Notes: generated from the letters alone by a model not told the origin. A stretch of 64,000 nucleotides of DNA from Leifsonia sp. AG29 (GCF_009765225.1 NZ_VMSF01000001.1:372001-436000); one strand, 5' to 3'. Shown: positions 16,239 to 24,863, numbered from the stretch's first letter. Numbers and translations: made by a program.

Positions 16239-16718
16239 CCTTCGGCGGCGGATCTGACAAGGCCCGCGCGATCGACGAAGGCGCACTCTGCGCGCGGAGG
16301 GTGGTCGGACTCGGCCGAGGCGCGCCGCCAGACGGTCCAGGCAGTCGTTCCACCCCAGTACGTGGTCGTCGGCGGTGGCGCGATCGGGGAACCCGAGATG
16401 CTGGACGTGGAGGGTCGTGCCTCCCCTATCGGCCGCTGCGAGGGTGAAGCTGACCGAGGTGACCTCGTCTTCTCCGCCCCACTGCCATGTCGTGCTGAGC
16501 TGCCGCCCGGGCTCGGCCGAGACGACCTCTCCCGTCACGCTCATCCCGTTCGCGCGGGATGCGATTCGTGTCCGCCCACCGATGCGGGGTTCGATCACCG
16601 CGTCCGTGTCGAACGACGCTGGCCAGAACCACGCGGATAGGGACTCGGGTTGGGTCAGTTCGCGCCATACGGCGTCAGGCTCGGCAGAGAGGTGACGCTC
16701 GACTTCGATGTCAGGCAT
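16224..16718 (-). CDS. SRPBCC (AHSA1-type) domain protein
   Basis: 164 residues: DIEVERHLSAEPDAVWRELT at the N-terminus, PESLSAWFWP, and TTLHVQHLGFPDRA typify the activator-of-Hsp90-like SRPBCC group. The last ~30 residues are arginine-rich and unlike the family, running into the operator of the next operon, perhaps because the original stop was lost. The ATG at 16718 is chosen because TAGCAT (reverse strand, 16731-16726) lies 7 nt upstream, fitting a leaderless start; the frame continues upstream without a better start. Confidence 0.75.
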   Translation of the reverse strand: MPDIEVERHLSAEPDAVWRELTQPESLSAWFWPASFDTDAVIEPRIGGRTRIASRANGMSVTGEVVSAEPGRQLSTTWQWGGEDEVTSVSFTLAAADRGGTTLHVQHLGFPDRATADDHVLGWNDCLDRLAARLGRVRPPSARRVRLRRSRGPCQIRRRRVRVC

Positions 16719-16879
16719 ATCCGCGATGCTAGGTCGTACTCGCCCGTCGGCACCAGGGACCGACGTGGAACCGGTCATCAGCGGCTCGACTGACTGGCTC
16801 ACGGGCGTACGCCGTCTCGATTCCGTATCCCCGGTCCCGGGTACCCACGGGGTGCCATCGCGCATGTTCTCGTTTTCTC

Positions 16880-16908
16880 TTGTGATGTTCTGCGCCGGCC
16901 GCTAAGGT
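16880..16908 (+). promoter_or_regulatory. Promoter of the beta-glucosidase gene
   Basis: TTGTGA (16880-16885), a 17-bp spacer, then TAAGGT (16903-16908). Transcription would begin near 16915, just before the LacI-type palindrome at 16921-16938, leaving a leader of about 89 nt with AGGAGG 7 nt before the ATG. Confidence 0.65.
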
Positions 16909-16920
16909 CAAGCTGCTCGG

Positions 16921-16938
16921 CATTAAAGCGCTTTAATG
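16921..16938. promoter_or_regulatory. LacI-family operator for the GH3 gene
   Basis: CATTAAAGCGCTTTAATG is a perfect 18-bp palindrome with the CG-centred AAGCGCTT core typical of LacI-family operators. It sits immediately downstream of the predicted transcription start of the beta-glucosidase gene, a position that blocks transcription when occupied. The obvious ligand-responsive repressor is the LacI protein encoded at 19320-20363. Confidence 0.85.
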
Positions 16939-17003
16939 AAACGATGCATTTGACGTCGGGCCGGGGGCGACGTGCCCTCGCAACTCAATGAGGAGGAACG
17001 CAA

Positions 17004-19265
17004 ATGACGTTGTCGAACCGACGCAGGCTGGGCGGTGCGTTCGCGCTCAGCACGGTCGTCGCCCTGGCTTTGGCTGGTCTGTCCACCGTGCCGGCACAGG
17101 CGGCAGCCGCCGATCGCGGGGGGTCGATTCCGGCCGACTGCCCGTGGATGAACACCCATCAACCCCCCACGCAGCGCGCGAATGAACTGCTCGCGGCGAG
17201 CACGCTCGACCAGAAGATCCGCTGGCTGGATGAACAAGCGGCGAACAACCCGACACAGACGGTCTTCCCGGGTGGCTTCTTCGGAGGCGGGGCCACATAC
17301 CCTGCGCAGGTTCCGTGCACGCCCAAGGTCGTGTACACGGACGGTCCGGACTATGTGCGCGGCAGCGCGGGCGTGACCGTCTTCCCCTCCCAGATCGCGT
17401 TGGGCGCGTCGTTCGACAGCACGCTCGCCTACGACAAGGGAAAGGCTGAAGCGGATGAGGCGTTCCGGTCGGGCAAGAATGTGGTGCTCGGCCCGGGCGT
17501 ATCGAGTTCGCGCACCCCACTCGCCGGTCGCACCCCGGAGTACCTGGGTGAGGACAGCCTCCTGAGCGGCACCTTGGCCGGAGCGACGATCAACGGCATT
17601 CAGACCGGCAACCCGACTGAGCCGGTCGGCGCGGAGATCAAGCACTTCATCGCCAACGAGCAGGAACTCGATCGGACGACGAGCTCCTCCAACCTGGACG
17701 AGCGGACCCTGCGCGAGGTGTACAACCAGCCGTTCGCGATCGCGATCGACAAGGGCAACCCCTCGAGCGCGATGTGCTCCTTCAACCAGGTGAACGGGGT
17801 CTACGCGTGTGAGAACCCGATCCTGAACAACGTCCTGAAAGACAGCGATCAGCTCTCGGGCTATGTGGTCTCCGACTTCGGTGCCGTCCACTCGACGGTC
17901 GAATCGCTGAAAGCGGGTCTCGATCAGGAGCTCAACGCGCCGAACTACTACGCCCCGGCGAAGATCCACGCTGCGATCGACAACGGGTCCATCACTGTCG
18001 ACCTGGTAAACCAGGCGGCTTTCCGAGTGGTCAAGTCGTACATCGAGCACGGACTGTTCGACCACCCGCTGCCGACGACGCCATCGACGTCAGCGTCCAA
18101 CGACGAGAACAAGGCGGTATCCGAACGGATCGCGGAAGAGGGCTCCGTGCTCTTGAAGAACGATGGCAGTGTGCTGCCCCTCGGCAAGTCGACGACCTCG
18201 ATCGCCGTGATCGGCCCGACAGTCTCGAACACGCCCACGAACGGGGTCAGCGCGAAGACCGTGTGCAATGAGGGTCGAGGTGGCGCCTGCCCCAACCCTG
18301 TTGCTCCGCTTGACGCGATCACGAGCCGCGCGGCTCAGGCCGGTGCGACGGTGACGTTCAACAACGGGGCCGACCTGACGGCTGCAGCCGCGGCCGCCGC
18401 GTCCGCGAAGGTCGCTGTCGTCTTCGGCTACGCCATGCAGGGTGAGTTCTCCGACCGCACGACGCTCGCGCTCGACAACAACGGAGATGCACTCATCTCG
18501 GCCGTGGCGGCGGCGAACCCGAACACGGTCGTCGTCCTGGAGACGGGTTCCGCGACCACGATGCCCTGGCTCAACCAGGTCAAGAGCGTCATCGAAGCGT
18601 GGTATCCGGGGGATCAGCAGGGCACTGCGCTCGCCAAGCTGATCTACGGCGACGTGAATTTCACCGGCAAGCTCCCGATGACGTTCCCGAAGTCGCTCGC
18701 GGACACGCCGACCAGCACGCCGGCGCAATACCCGGGTACTTTCGCGGACGGCTCCACCACCCGTGCGGCAGGAGACAAGTCGATTCGACAGGTTTCCTAC
18801 AGCGAGGGCCTTGCAGTGGGTTACAAGTGGTACCAGGCGAAGGGGATCCAGCCGCTGTTCCCGTTCGGCTACGGCCTCTCGTACACCTCGTTCGCCTACA
18901 GCGACCTGGCGGTCACCCCCTCGGTCGACGTTCACTCGGCCAAGAAGCTCACCGTGAGCTTCACGATCACCAACACGGGAACAACCGCCGGTCAGGCCAC
19001 ACCGCAGGTCTACTTGACGCTTCCCGGCAGCACTGGTGAGCCCGGCAAGCGACTCGTCGCATTCGACAAGGTCTCGCTCAACCCGGGCCAGACCACGCGA
19101 GTGACAGAGACGATCAGGCGCACGGACGTGAGCCAGCCCCTGTCCTACTGGAGCGTCGACAGTCACAGCTGGGCAACCGACGCGGGTGTCTACGGAGTGC
19201 ATGTCGGCAACGACAGCACGACTGCGTCGCTGTCCGGCAGCTTCACGGTGACCCCGGGAGACTAG
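17004..19265 (+). CDS. Secreted GH3 beta-glucosidase
   Basis: 753 residues with a signal peptide (NRRRLGGAF, hydrophobic core, APAQA-type cleavage near 35). The GH3 N-terminal barrel contains the nucleophile Asp291 in VVSDFGAVHS; the C-terminal alpha/beta domain has LPMTFPKS; a fibronectin III-like domain follows from about residue 635. It would release glucose or xylose from beta-linked oligosaccharides or plant glycosides outside the cell. AGGAGG precedes the ATG by 7 nt. Controlled by a LacI operator just upstream and followed by a strong terminator and a convergent LacI gene. Confidence 0.93.
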   Translation: MTLSNRRRLGGAFALSTVVALALAGLSTVPAQAAAADRGGSIPADCPWMNTHQPPTQRANELLAASTLDQKIRWLDEQAANNPTQTVFPGGFFGGGATYPAQVPCTPKVVYTDGPDYVRGSAGVTVFPSQIALGASFDSTLAYDKGKAEADEAFRSGKNVVLGPGVSSSRTPLAGRTPEYLGEDSLLSGTLAGATINGIQTGNPTEPVGAEIKHFIANEQELDRTTSSSNLDERTLREVYNQPFAIAIDKGNPSSAMCSFNQVNGVYACENPILNNVLKDSDQLSGYVVSDFGAVHSTVESLKAGLDQELNAPNYYAPAKIHAAIDNGSITVDLVNQAAFRVVKSYIEHGLFDHPLPTTPSTSASNDENKAVSERIAEEGSVLLKNDGSVLPLGKSTTSIAVIGPTVSNTPTNGVSAKTVCNEGRGGACPNPVAPLDAITSRAAQAGATVTFNNGADLTAAAAAAASAKVAVVFGYAMQGEFSDRTTLALDNNGDALISAVAAANPNTVVVLETGSATTMPWLNQVKSVIEAWYPGDQQGTALAKLIYGDVNFTGKLPMTFPKSLADTPTSTPAQYPGTFADGSTTRAAGDKSIRQVSYSEGLAVGYKWYQAKGIQPLFPFGYGLSYTSFAYSDLAVTPSVDVHSAKKLTVSFTITNTGTTAGQATPQVYLTLPGSTGEPGKRLVAFDKVSLNPGQTTRVTETIRRTDVSQPLSYWSVDSHSWATDAGVYGVHVGNDSTTASLSGSFTVTPGD

Positions 19266-19278
19266 GAGCACGCTCGAC

Positions 19279-19313
19279 GATGGAGGGGTGAGCCGCGCGC
19301 TCACCCCTCCATC
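19279..19313. terminator. Bidirectional terminator between bgl and lacI
   Basis: A perfect 14-bp stem (19279-19292 pairs with 19300-19313; GATGGAGGGGTGAG and its complement) with a 7-nt loop CCGCGCG, between convergent genes ending at 19265 and 19320. Works as a hairpin from either strand; no T-run. Confidence 0.8.
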
Positions 19314-19319
19314 CGTCGC

Positions 19320-20363
19320 CTACCGACCGATGGTGCTCTCTCGGCGAACGAGTTCCGGCTCCAGGACGATCGTCCGGTGCTCATGCGCGCCGTTTCGATC
19401 ACGCAGCTCCCTCACCATCAGTTCCACACCGGCCCGCCCCATCTCACGACCGCGCATCGCGACGGATGTCATCGGCATCGCCCCGCCCCACGCGACCGAG
19501 TTGTGGTCGCACCCCATAACCGCAACCTGCTGCGGAACCGTGATCCCACCAGTCATGAGCTCGCCGATGATCGCTGAGCCCAAGAGATCCGTGACCGCGA
19601 GGACGCCATCCGGCCGTTCTCGCGGGCTCATGGCGGCGAAGCGTGCGCCGACCGCGGCGCCACTGCCGCCGTTCAGATCCGCCGTGGGTACGTCAAGCAG
19701 TTCGACCGCGCCGTTCGTCTCGTTCAGTGCGCGCAGGACTCCCTTCCTGCGTTGTTGCACCGGTTGGACCGGCGTCTGGCCGCCGACGAACGCGATTCTG
19801 CGCCGTCCGAGCTCGATGAGATGTCGCGCCGCCATATAGCCGGCCTTCTCGTTGTCGATCAGCACCGTGCAACACGCGTCCGCTTCGGAGAAATGATTGA
19901 CGAGGACGACAGGGACGTCGTGGGCGCGGAGAAACTCCACGCTCGCGTGCGTTTCGTGGACCGGAGCCAGAAGCACTCCCGCGACGCCGGCGCTCTCGAA
20001 GAACTGCAGATGAGATCCCTGCTGCGATTCGTCATTGTCGCTGTCCGCCAACTGCAGGTCGAATCCACTCATCCGAGCGGTCTCCTGGGCGCCGCGCGTG
20101 ATGTCGACGAAGAGCGAGTTCATCAGGTCGATCACGACCAGTCCCAGGACGGTGCTCTTGCCCGATGCCAGCGTGCTCGCCGCGCTGTTGCGTCGGAACC
20201 CCAGCTCGCCGATCGCTGACTGGATTCGTTCCATCGTCTCCGGAGCGACCTTCTCCGGGTGGTTGAGCGCGTTCGAAACGGTGCCGGGGGACACCCCGGC
20301 CAGAGCGGCGACATCCTGCAGCTTGGGTCTGACCAGGCCGACCGCACCTGAGGCTCGTGGCAC
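19320..20363 (-). CDS. LacI family regulator, probable repressor of the GH3 gene
   Basis: 347 residues. LacI HTH: KLQDVAALAGVSPGTVSNAL (about 14-33) with the hinge region SAASTLASGKS, then the Peripla_BP-like effector domain. It has the canonical Val-Ser-Pro-Gly-Thr-Val recognition helix. Starts with GTG 6 nt after a TAAACT -10 hexamer, with no ribosome binding site, so probably leaderless. Convergent to the beta-glucosidase, whose promoter carries the AAAGCGCTTT palindrome; no other LacI target is nearby. The effector is likely a glucoside (inference). Confidence 0.9.
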   Translation of the reverse strand: MPRASGAVGLVRPKLQDVAALAGVSPGTVSNALNHPEKVAPETMERIQSAIGELGFRRNSAASTLASGKSTVLGLVVIDLMNSLFVDITRGAQETARMSGFDLQLADSDNDESQQGSHLQFFESAGVAGVLLAPVHETHASVEFLRAHDVPVVLVNHFSEADACCTVLIDNEKAGYMAARHLIELGRRRIAFVGGQTPVQPVQQRRKGVLRALNETNGAVELLDVPTADLNGGSGAAVGARFAAMSPRERPDGVLAVTDLLGSAIIGELMTGGITVPQQVAVMGCDHNSVAWGGAMPMTSVAMRGREMGRAGVELMVRELRDRNGAHEHRTIVLEPELVRRESTIGR

Positions 20364-20473
20364 CGGTGTAGTTTAGGTGCAGCTCAGCAGCCTCCACAAC
20401 GGCGAACGAGCCGTCCAGAGGCCAGTCCTGAGCGGCGGTTCGCTCACTCCCCGCAGCCGCTCACACCTGCCGC

Positions 20474-21448
20474 TCACCCCTCCAGCCGCCGCGGCAACCC
20501 CAGCCACGCGCCGGCACCCGGTTCGAAGTGAGTGACCTCGCTCACCCGCCCGTCGGCGACCCCGATCACCAGCACGCCGACCAGGTGGAGGTGCCCCGAC
20601 ACCCCGTCGCGGATGTACTCGCCCCACGCGGGCTGACCGTTGGCGCCCGTCGGCACCATCCGTTCGATCGTGCGCCGGTGCGCCGTCACCGTGCCGAAGA
20701 ACGCGGTCGCGGCGGTGCGGCCGTGGTACTCGAACGGCAGCGGGGGCATGCGCACCCACACGTCGTCCGTCATCAGCGCGACCAGGTCGTCGACCGCGCC
20801 GGAGGTGAAGGCGGTGACGAAGCGGTCCAGGAGCTCCGGGTCCGGGTCGATCGGGTCGACGGAGCGCGGGGCGCGGGCGAGCGCGCCGCGGGCGCGTTTC
20901 AACGAGCTGTTCAGGGAGTCGACCGTCACGTCGAGCAGGCCGCTGGCCTCCACGGCCGTGTAGCCGAGCACGTCGCGCAGGATGAGGGCGGCTCGCTGCG
21001 AGGGTGGCAGCAGTTGCAGGGCGCGGGTGAACGCCAGCGTTATCGCCTCCCGCGACTCGTACTGCGCCTCGGGTCCCGGGGCGTCGTCCGCGAGGCCGTC
21101 GAGGAGCGAGTCGGGGTACGGCTCCAGCCACGACACCTCGCCGAGCGCGCTCGGGCGGGCGGGGGGAGGGTCGACCTCCTGGGGCCGGCGGCGACCGGCC
21201 CGAAGGAGGTTGAGGCAGCGGTTCGTCGCGATGCGGTAGAGCCAGGTCCGCAGGGAGGAGCGGCCCTCGAAGCCGGGGAGGCCCAGCCAGGCGCTCAGCA
21301 GGGTGTCCTGCACGGCGTCCTCGGCATCCTGCACGGATCCGAGCATCCGGTAGCAGTGCACGTGGAGCTCGTGGCGGTGAGGGTCGACGAGCGCGTCGAA
21401 TGCGGCGCGATCGCCCCCGAGCGCCTCCTGAAGCAGATCGTGTTGCAT
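20474..21448 (-). CDS. ECF sigma factor with C-terminal SnoaL-like domain
   Basis: 324 residues. Sigma region 2 (ELHVHCYRMLGSVQDAEDAV) and region 4 (LPPSQRAALILRDVLGYTAV, SLNSSLKRARG) precede a ~110-residue SnoaL_2-like domain (about 210-324), the architecture of the TIGR02960/ECF56-type sigma factors. In such proteins the C-terminal domain, not a separate anti-sigma factor, is thought to control activity. The ATG at 21448 was chosen over an upstream frame that adds 39 nonconserved residues. The divergent SRPBCC gene is a plausible target. Confidence 0.88.
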   Translation of the reverse strand: MQHDLLQEALGGDRAAFDALVDPHRHELHVHCYRMLGSVQDAEDAVQDTLLSAWLGLPGFEGRSSLRTWLYRIATNRCLNLLRAGRRRPQEVDPPPARPSALGEVSWLEPYPDSLLDGLADDAPGPEAQYESREAITLAFTRALQLLPPSQRAALILRDVLGYTAVEASGLLDVTVDSLNSSLKRARGALARAPRSVDPIDPDPELLDRFVTAFTSGAVDDLVALMTDDVWVRMPPLPFEYHGRTAATAFFGTVTAHRRTIERMVPTGANGQPAWGEYIRDGVSGHLHLVGVLVIGVADGRVSEVTHFEPGAGAWLGLPRRLEG

Positions 21449-21621
21449 CGTCCCTCGCTCTCCGGCGATCCGATTCTGGTCGTCCGCCTCACCTGTGTCG
21501 ACACCGGAGGCGTCCAGAACCGGTCGCGCCCGGAGCGACCAGTTTCGGAGCCGCTCGGCGTCCATCCATGCGAATCGACAACCGCGCGGATCCCGGATCC
21601 GCGAAACGAACGGAGAGCATC

Positions 21622-22068
21622 ATGACGACAGCCAAGGCACCCGACTACACGGCCACGATCGAACTCGGCCGCAGCCCCGACGATGTCTTCGCCGCCATCG
21701 CGGACGTCGGCGACTGGTGGCTGGGCGAGGTGACCGGCCAGGCGGACCGGGTCGGTGCCGAGTTCACGTACCGGTACCAGGACATCCACGCGAGTACGCA
21801 ACGCGTCACCGAGTTCCTGCCGGGCCGCCGCATCGTGTGGGACGTGGTCGACAGCGACCTCAGCTTCGTCTCCGAGCCCGACCCCTGGACCGGCACCCGG
21901 ATCGTTTTCGACCTCCAGCCGTCCGGCGGCGGGACCCGTCTGACCTTCACTCACCAAGGGTTGACGCCCGCGAAGGAGTGCTATGGCGCGTGCTCGGCCG
22001 GGTGGGACCACTTCGTGATCGGGAGCCTCCGGCAGTTCGTGGAGGCGGGGGTCGGGGTGCCGCTGTGA
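21622..22068 (+). CDS. SRPBCC (AHSA1-type) domain protein
   Basis: 148 residues with the typical beginning DYTATIELGRSPDDVFAAI and ending WDHFVIGSLRQFVEAG. ATG has GGAGAGC upstream. Divergent from the ECF sigma gene and 50 nt before the ArsR gene; the promoter of that gene lies in the gap, so the two are separate units. One of four SRPBCC proteins in the window. Confidence 0.85.
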   Translation: MTTAKAPDYTATIELGRSPDDVFAAIADVGDWWLGEVTGQADRVGAEFTYRYQDIHASTQRVTEFLPGRRIVWDVVDSDLSFVSEPDPWTGTRIVFDLQPSGGGTRLTFTHQGLTPAKECYGACSAGWDHFVIGSLRQFVEAGVGVPL

Positions 22069-22082
22069 AGCGTATTTGGTCA

Positions 22083-22111
22083 TTGCCTTAATTAAGCGTT
22101 TGCTGTAGCGT
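22083..22111 (+). promoter_or_regulatory. arsR promoter with operator in the spacer
   Basis: TTGCCT (22083-22088), a 17-bp spacer, TAGCGT (22106-22111). The spacer holds the palindrome CTTAATTAAG (22087-22096), an A/T-rich operator in an otherwise very GC-rich region. The GTG at 22119 is 7 nt beyond the -10, so the arsR mRNA is probably leaderless. Confidence 0.65.
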
Positions 22112-22118
22112 CAAGGGC

Positions 22119-22457
22119 GTGAGCACAAGCCCCGCCTCCGCGTTCGCCGCCCTGGCCGACCCGACCCGGGCGGCCATCGTCGACCTGCTCGCCCGGAGGG
22201 GCGAGCTGGCCGCCGGTGAGATCGGCGCAGAATTCACGTCCAGCGCGTCCGCCATCTCCCAGCACCTGAAGGTGCTCCGCGAGGCGGGTCTCGTGACCGT
22301 GGAGAAGCGGGCTCAGCAGCGTGTGTATCGACTGAACGTGACCGCGCTCGCCGCGGCCGAGGCGTGGCTCTCCGACCGTGCCCGGCAGTGGAACGCCCGG
22401 GTGGACGCACTGGCTGCCTACATCGAGAAGACACGAGACGAGGGAGGACTCCGATGA
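22119..22457 (+). CDS. ArsR family regulator
   Basis: 112 residues. Winged-helix landmarks: FAALADPTRAAIVDLLARRG, SASAISQHLKVLREAGLV and the wing EKRAQQRVYRL. Lacks the metal-binding Cys motifs. GTG start, probably leaderless, under the palindrome in its promoter spacer. Its stop overlaps the SRPBCC start (ATGA): an ArsR-SRPBCC operon, autoregulated by inference. Similar size and order to the ArsR-SRPBCC pair at 15003-15840. Confidence 0.88.
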   Translation: MSTSPASAFAALADPTRAAIVDLLARRGELAAGEIGAEFTSSASAISQHLKVLREAGLVTVEKRAQQRVYRLNVTALAAAEAWLSDRARQWNARVDALAAYIEKTRDEGGLR

Positions 22458-22960
22458 CGAACGACGAGAGCACGAGAGGCGAGACCAGGGACGTCGTGGT
22501 GCGGCGCATCCTGAACGCACCGGTCGCGACGGTGTGGAGGCTATGGACCGAACCGGAGCTGGTCACGGAATGGTGGGGGCCGGAGGACTACACGTCGCCG
22601 TCCGCCCGCGTCGACCTGCGCGAGGGCGGCTCCTACCTCTTCAGCATGCGGGCGCCCGAGGACCAGGGTGGCGCCGAGAGCTTCACGGGCGGCGTCTACA
22701 CGGCGGTCGTGCCGCTGGAGCGGCTCGAGTTCACACAGAGCATCACTGACGCGGACGGCGTGCCGTTGCCCGCCGGGCAGCTTCCGGAAGGGTTCACGCA
22801 GGGCATCCGCACGGTCGTCGAGTTCGCCGACGTCGGTGGCCTGACCGAGTTGACCATCACCGAGACCGGGTGGACGCGGAGCCTGATGTCCGTCTTCGCC
22901 TACGCCGGCATGCACCAGTCGCTCGACAAGCTCACGACGGACGTGCTCCGCGCGCTGTAG
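22454..22960 (+). CDS. SRPBCC (AHSA1-type) domain protein
   Basis: 168 residues. VVRRILNAPVATVWRLWTEP and LVTEWWGPEDYTSPSARVDLR are diagnostic of the AHSA1 group. It lies 4 nt inside the end of arsR and so is translated with it. Function unknown; ligand-binding by fold. Ends at the stop shared with the convergent small membrane protein. Confidence 0.87.
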   Translation: MTNDESTRGETRDVVVRRILNAPVATVWRLWTEPELVTEWWGPEDYTSPSARVDLREGGSYLFSMRAPEDQGGAESFTGGVYTAVVPLERLEFTQSITDADGVPLPAGQLPEGFTQGIRTVVEFADVGGLTELTITETGWTRSLMSVFAYAGMHQSLDKLTTDVLRAL

Positions 22961-23167
22961 TCAGCCCGTGCGGCGCGGTCGCCTCCGCACGATCCCCACG
23001 ACGATCAGGACCGCGCCCACCACCAGGAGGGTCGCCCCGACGATCCCCCAGAACGAGGACCCGCTCATCACGGAGCCGCCGAGGACACCGACGCCCTGGA
23101 GTGTCCACACCAGGCCCGCGGCGGCGAGGAGGACGCCGGGGACCACAAACGGCCAGCTGCGCTTCAT
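22961..23167 (-). CDS. Small two-TM membrane protein
   Basis: 68 residues with two hydrophobic segments (PFVVPGVLLAAAGLVWTLQG and GIVGATLLVVGAVLIVVGIV) and a positively charged C-terminus. A short glycine-rich loop separates the helices, likely a hairpin in the membrane. I take the ATG at 23167; two in-frame upstream starts (23188, 23200) are possible and none has a convincing ribosome binding site. The family is seen in actinobacteria as hypothetical. Function unknown. Confidence 0.6.
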   Translation of the reverse strand: MKRSWPFVVPGVLLAAAGLVWTLQGVGVLGGSVMSGSSFWGIVGATLLVVGAVLIVVGIVRRRPRRTG

Positions 23168-23227
23168 GGCGCTAACCATACGTCCGATGCGACGGACCAT
23201 GAATGCTGGGTGCTGCGGGTCCGTCCG

Positions 23228-24010
23228 TCACCCGGCCGTCACGCGTCCGCTGACGTTGGCGAGCGCACGCCGGCTCAGGAGGCGGGTCATCGTCGCGGTC
23301 AGCGCGTTGCGCGTGCCGGAGATCACGCTCGGGCCCGGGGCGCGCTTGTCCAGGGTCGACAGGGCGAGCTCCACGACCTCGGCAGGTGTCTTCATGCCGC
23401 CGACCTGGGCGTCGCGACCGACCACATCGAAGAACTCGGTCTCGGTGGCCCCCGGGGAGAGGGCGAGCACCGAGAGGCCGCTGCCCTTCGCCTCGTACCA
23501 GAGCGCCTCCGTGAAGCTCAGCACGAACGCCTTGGTCGCTCCGTAGACGGCCATGTGCGGCACGGGCTGATATGCCGCAGTGCTGGCGATGTTCACGAGG
23601 ATGCCCCGGCCCTCGGCGAGCATCCGCGGGTAGAACTGGCGGGTGAGGGCGACCAGCGCGCCGACGTTGAGGTCCACCTCCTCGGCGATGCGCTCCGCGT
23701 CCTCGTCCTTGAATGCATTGCGGGTGGCGAATCCGGCGTTGTTGATGAGGCTGTCGATCTGCACGCCCATGTCGCCGAGTTCGCGTGCCAGCGCGGTGAC
23801 GGCTCCCGGCTTCGCCAGGTCTGCCGCGACGACGGTGGCACCGATGCCGTGCTTTGCCATCAGCTCGGCCGCGAGGTCCTCGAGGCGGTCGCGGCGACGT
23901 GCGACGAGCACGAGGTTCGCGCCGCGGGACGCCAGTCGGCGCGCGAACTCGGCGCCCAATCCGGAGCTGGCGCCGGTGATGAGCACGGTCGTGCCTCGAT
24001 AGTCCTTCAT
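23228..24010 (-). CDS. Short-chain dehydrogenase/reductase
   Basis: 260 residues: TGASSGLGAEFA cofactor loop, NNAGF, active-site serine in NIASTAAY and YGATKAF. It resembles the DltE-type SDRs of unknown substrate. Divergent from a TetR gene, and the intervening 85 bp contain the TGAAC-N4-GTTCA palindrome, so it is a good candidate target of that regulator. Confidence 0.87.
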   Translation of the reverse strand: MKDYRGTTVLITGASSGLGAEFARRLASRGANLVLVARRRDRLEDLAAELMAKHGIGATVVAADLAKPGAVTALARELGDMGVQIDSLINNAGFATRNAFKDEDAERIAEEVDLNVGALVALTRQFYPRMLAEGRGILVNIASTAAYQPVPHMAVYGATKAFVLSFTEALWYEAKGSGLSVLALSPGATETEFFDVVGRDAQVGGMKTPAEVVELALSTLDKRAPGPSVISGTRNALTATMTRLLSRRALANVSGRVTAG

Positions 24011-24037
24011 CCTGGATGATCCTCCTGGTTCGATTGG

Positions 24038-24051
24038 TGAACACCCGTTCA
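24038..24051. promoter_or_regulatory. TetR-type palindrome between SDR and TetR genes
   Basis: TGAACACCCGTTCA is an inverted repeat with a 4-bp spacer (TGAAC and GTTCA), a form common among TetR operators. It lies 28 nt upstream of the SDR start. A second, weaker inverted pair TTTACA (24061-24066) / TGTAAA (24082-24087) lies closer to the regulator gene. Confidence 0.55.
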
Positions 24052-24095
24052 TCGACTAGGTTTACACATGTACACCGACTTTGTAAAGCAGGACG

Positions 24096-24677
24096 ATGAA
24101 GCGCGAACCGAATGCTCGAGGTGAGGGCGACGCCCTTCGTCATCAGCTGGTCTCGGCAGCGAGCGAAATGCTGCTCCGGCCGCAGGCGATCGCCCTGCCG
24201 TCGCTCCGCGCGGTCGCCCGGGCCTGCAACGTCTCGCCGGCCGCCGTGTACCTCCACTTCGATTCGCAGCTCGCGCTGATCCAGGCTGTCGTTGATGCGC
24301 AGATCGCGAGCCTGGGTGCGGCCACTTCTGCTGCGGTCGAAGGATCAGCGACCCCGGTGGCCGCCTTCGCTGAAGCGTATGCGGTGTGGGGTCTCGAGCA
24401 TCCCGGCGCGTATCAGCTCTTGTTCGAGAGCGCCGAACGCACCGGCATCCCGAACCATCAGCCGGGCGATGAAGGGGAGGCGATCATCCAGGCCGCGGTG
24501 GAGCTGATCGAGCCGCATCGGCCGGGGGAGGCCGCCCGGCACACCGCGCTGACGCTCTGGATGGCGCTGCACGGCATCGTGTCGCTGCGGCTGCACAAAC
24601 CCGACCTGGACTGGGGGGTGGATCTGAAGGATCAGGTCGCCGAGGTCACGACGGCGCTGCTCGGGCCGCGCGTGTAG
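24096..24677 (+). CDS. TetR family regulator
   Basis: 193 residues. HTH: LPSLRAVARACNVSPAAVYLHF (about 34-55), with the YLHF motif typical of the TetR branch carrying a TetR_C_33/WHG-type ligand domain (residues ~80-190). Divergent from an SDR with a TGAAC-N4-GTTCA operator between them. No strong ribosome binding site precedes the ATG. Likely regulates the SDR and itself; effector unknown. Confidence 0.88.
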   Translation: MKREPNARGEGDALRHQLVSAASEMLLRPQAIALPSLRAVARACNVSPAAVYLHFDSQLALIQAVVDAQIASLGAATSAAVEGSATPVAAFAEAYAVWGLEHPGAYQLLFESAERTGIPNHQPGDEGEAIIQAAVELIEPHRPGEAARHTALTLWMALHGIVSLRLHKPDLDWGVDLKDQVAEVTTALLGPRV

Positions 24678-24746
24678 TCGGCTGTTCCATAGGAACGATG
24701 ACGCAGCATGTCTCGGTCACCCGAAGCACGAAAAGGAACCACCCCC

Positions 24747-24863
24747 ATGAGCTCGCTCCGCGACCACATCGAGCGCACCCTCCGCGATGTCGAGAACAGC
24801 AGCCTCGGCGCCGAGGCCGTCCTCGCGAAGACCGGGTCGATCACTCTCCCTGAGGACCAGTAG
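24747..24863 (+). CDS. Candidate 38-residue microprotein
   Basis: ATG to TAG, 38 residues, beginning MSSLRDHIERTLRDVENSS and ending TLPEDQ. AAGGAACC lies 7-8 nt upstream of the ATG, a proper ribosome binding site. The composition is acidic and helical with no membrane segment. Its last 23 nt overlap the 3' end of the convergent MarR gene. No family is recognised, so reality rests on the start signal and codon pattern alone. Confidence 0.4.
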   Translation: MSSLRDHIERTLRDVENSSLGAEAVLAKTGSITLPEDQ

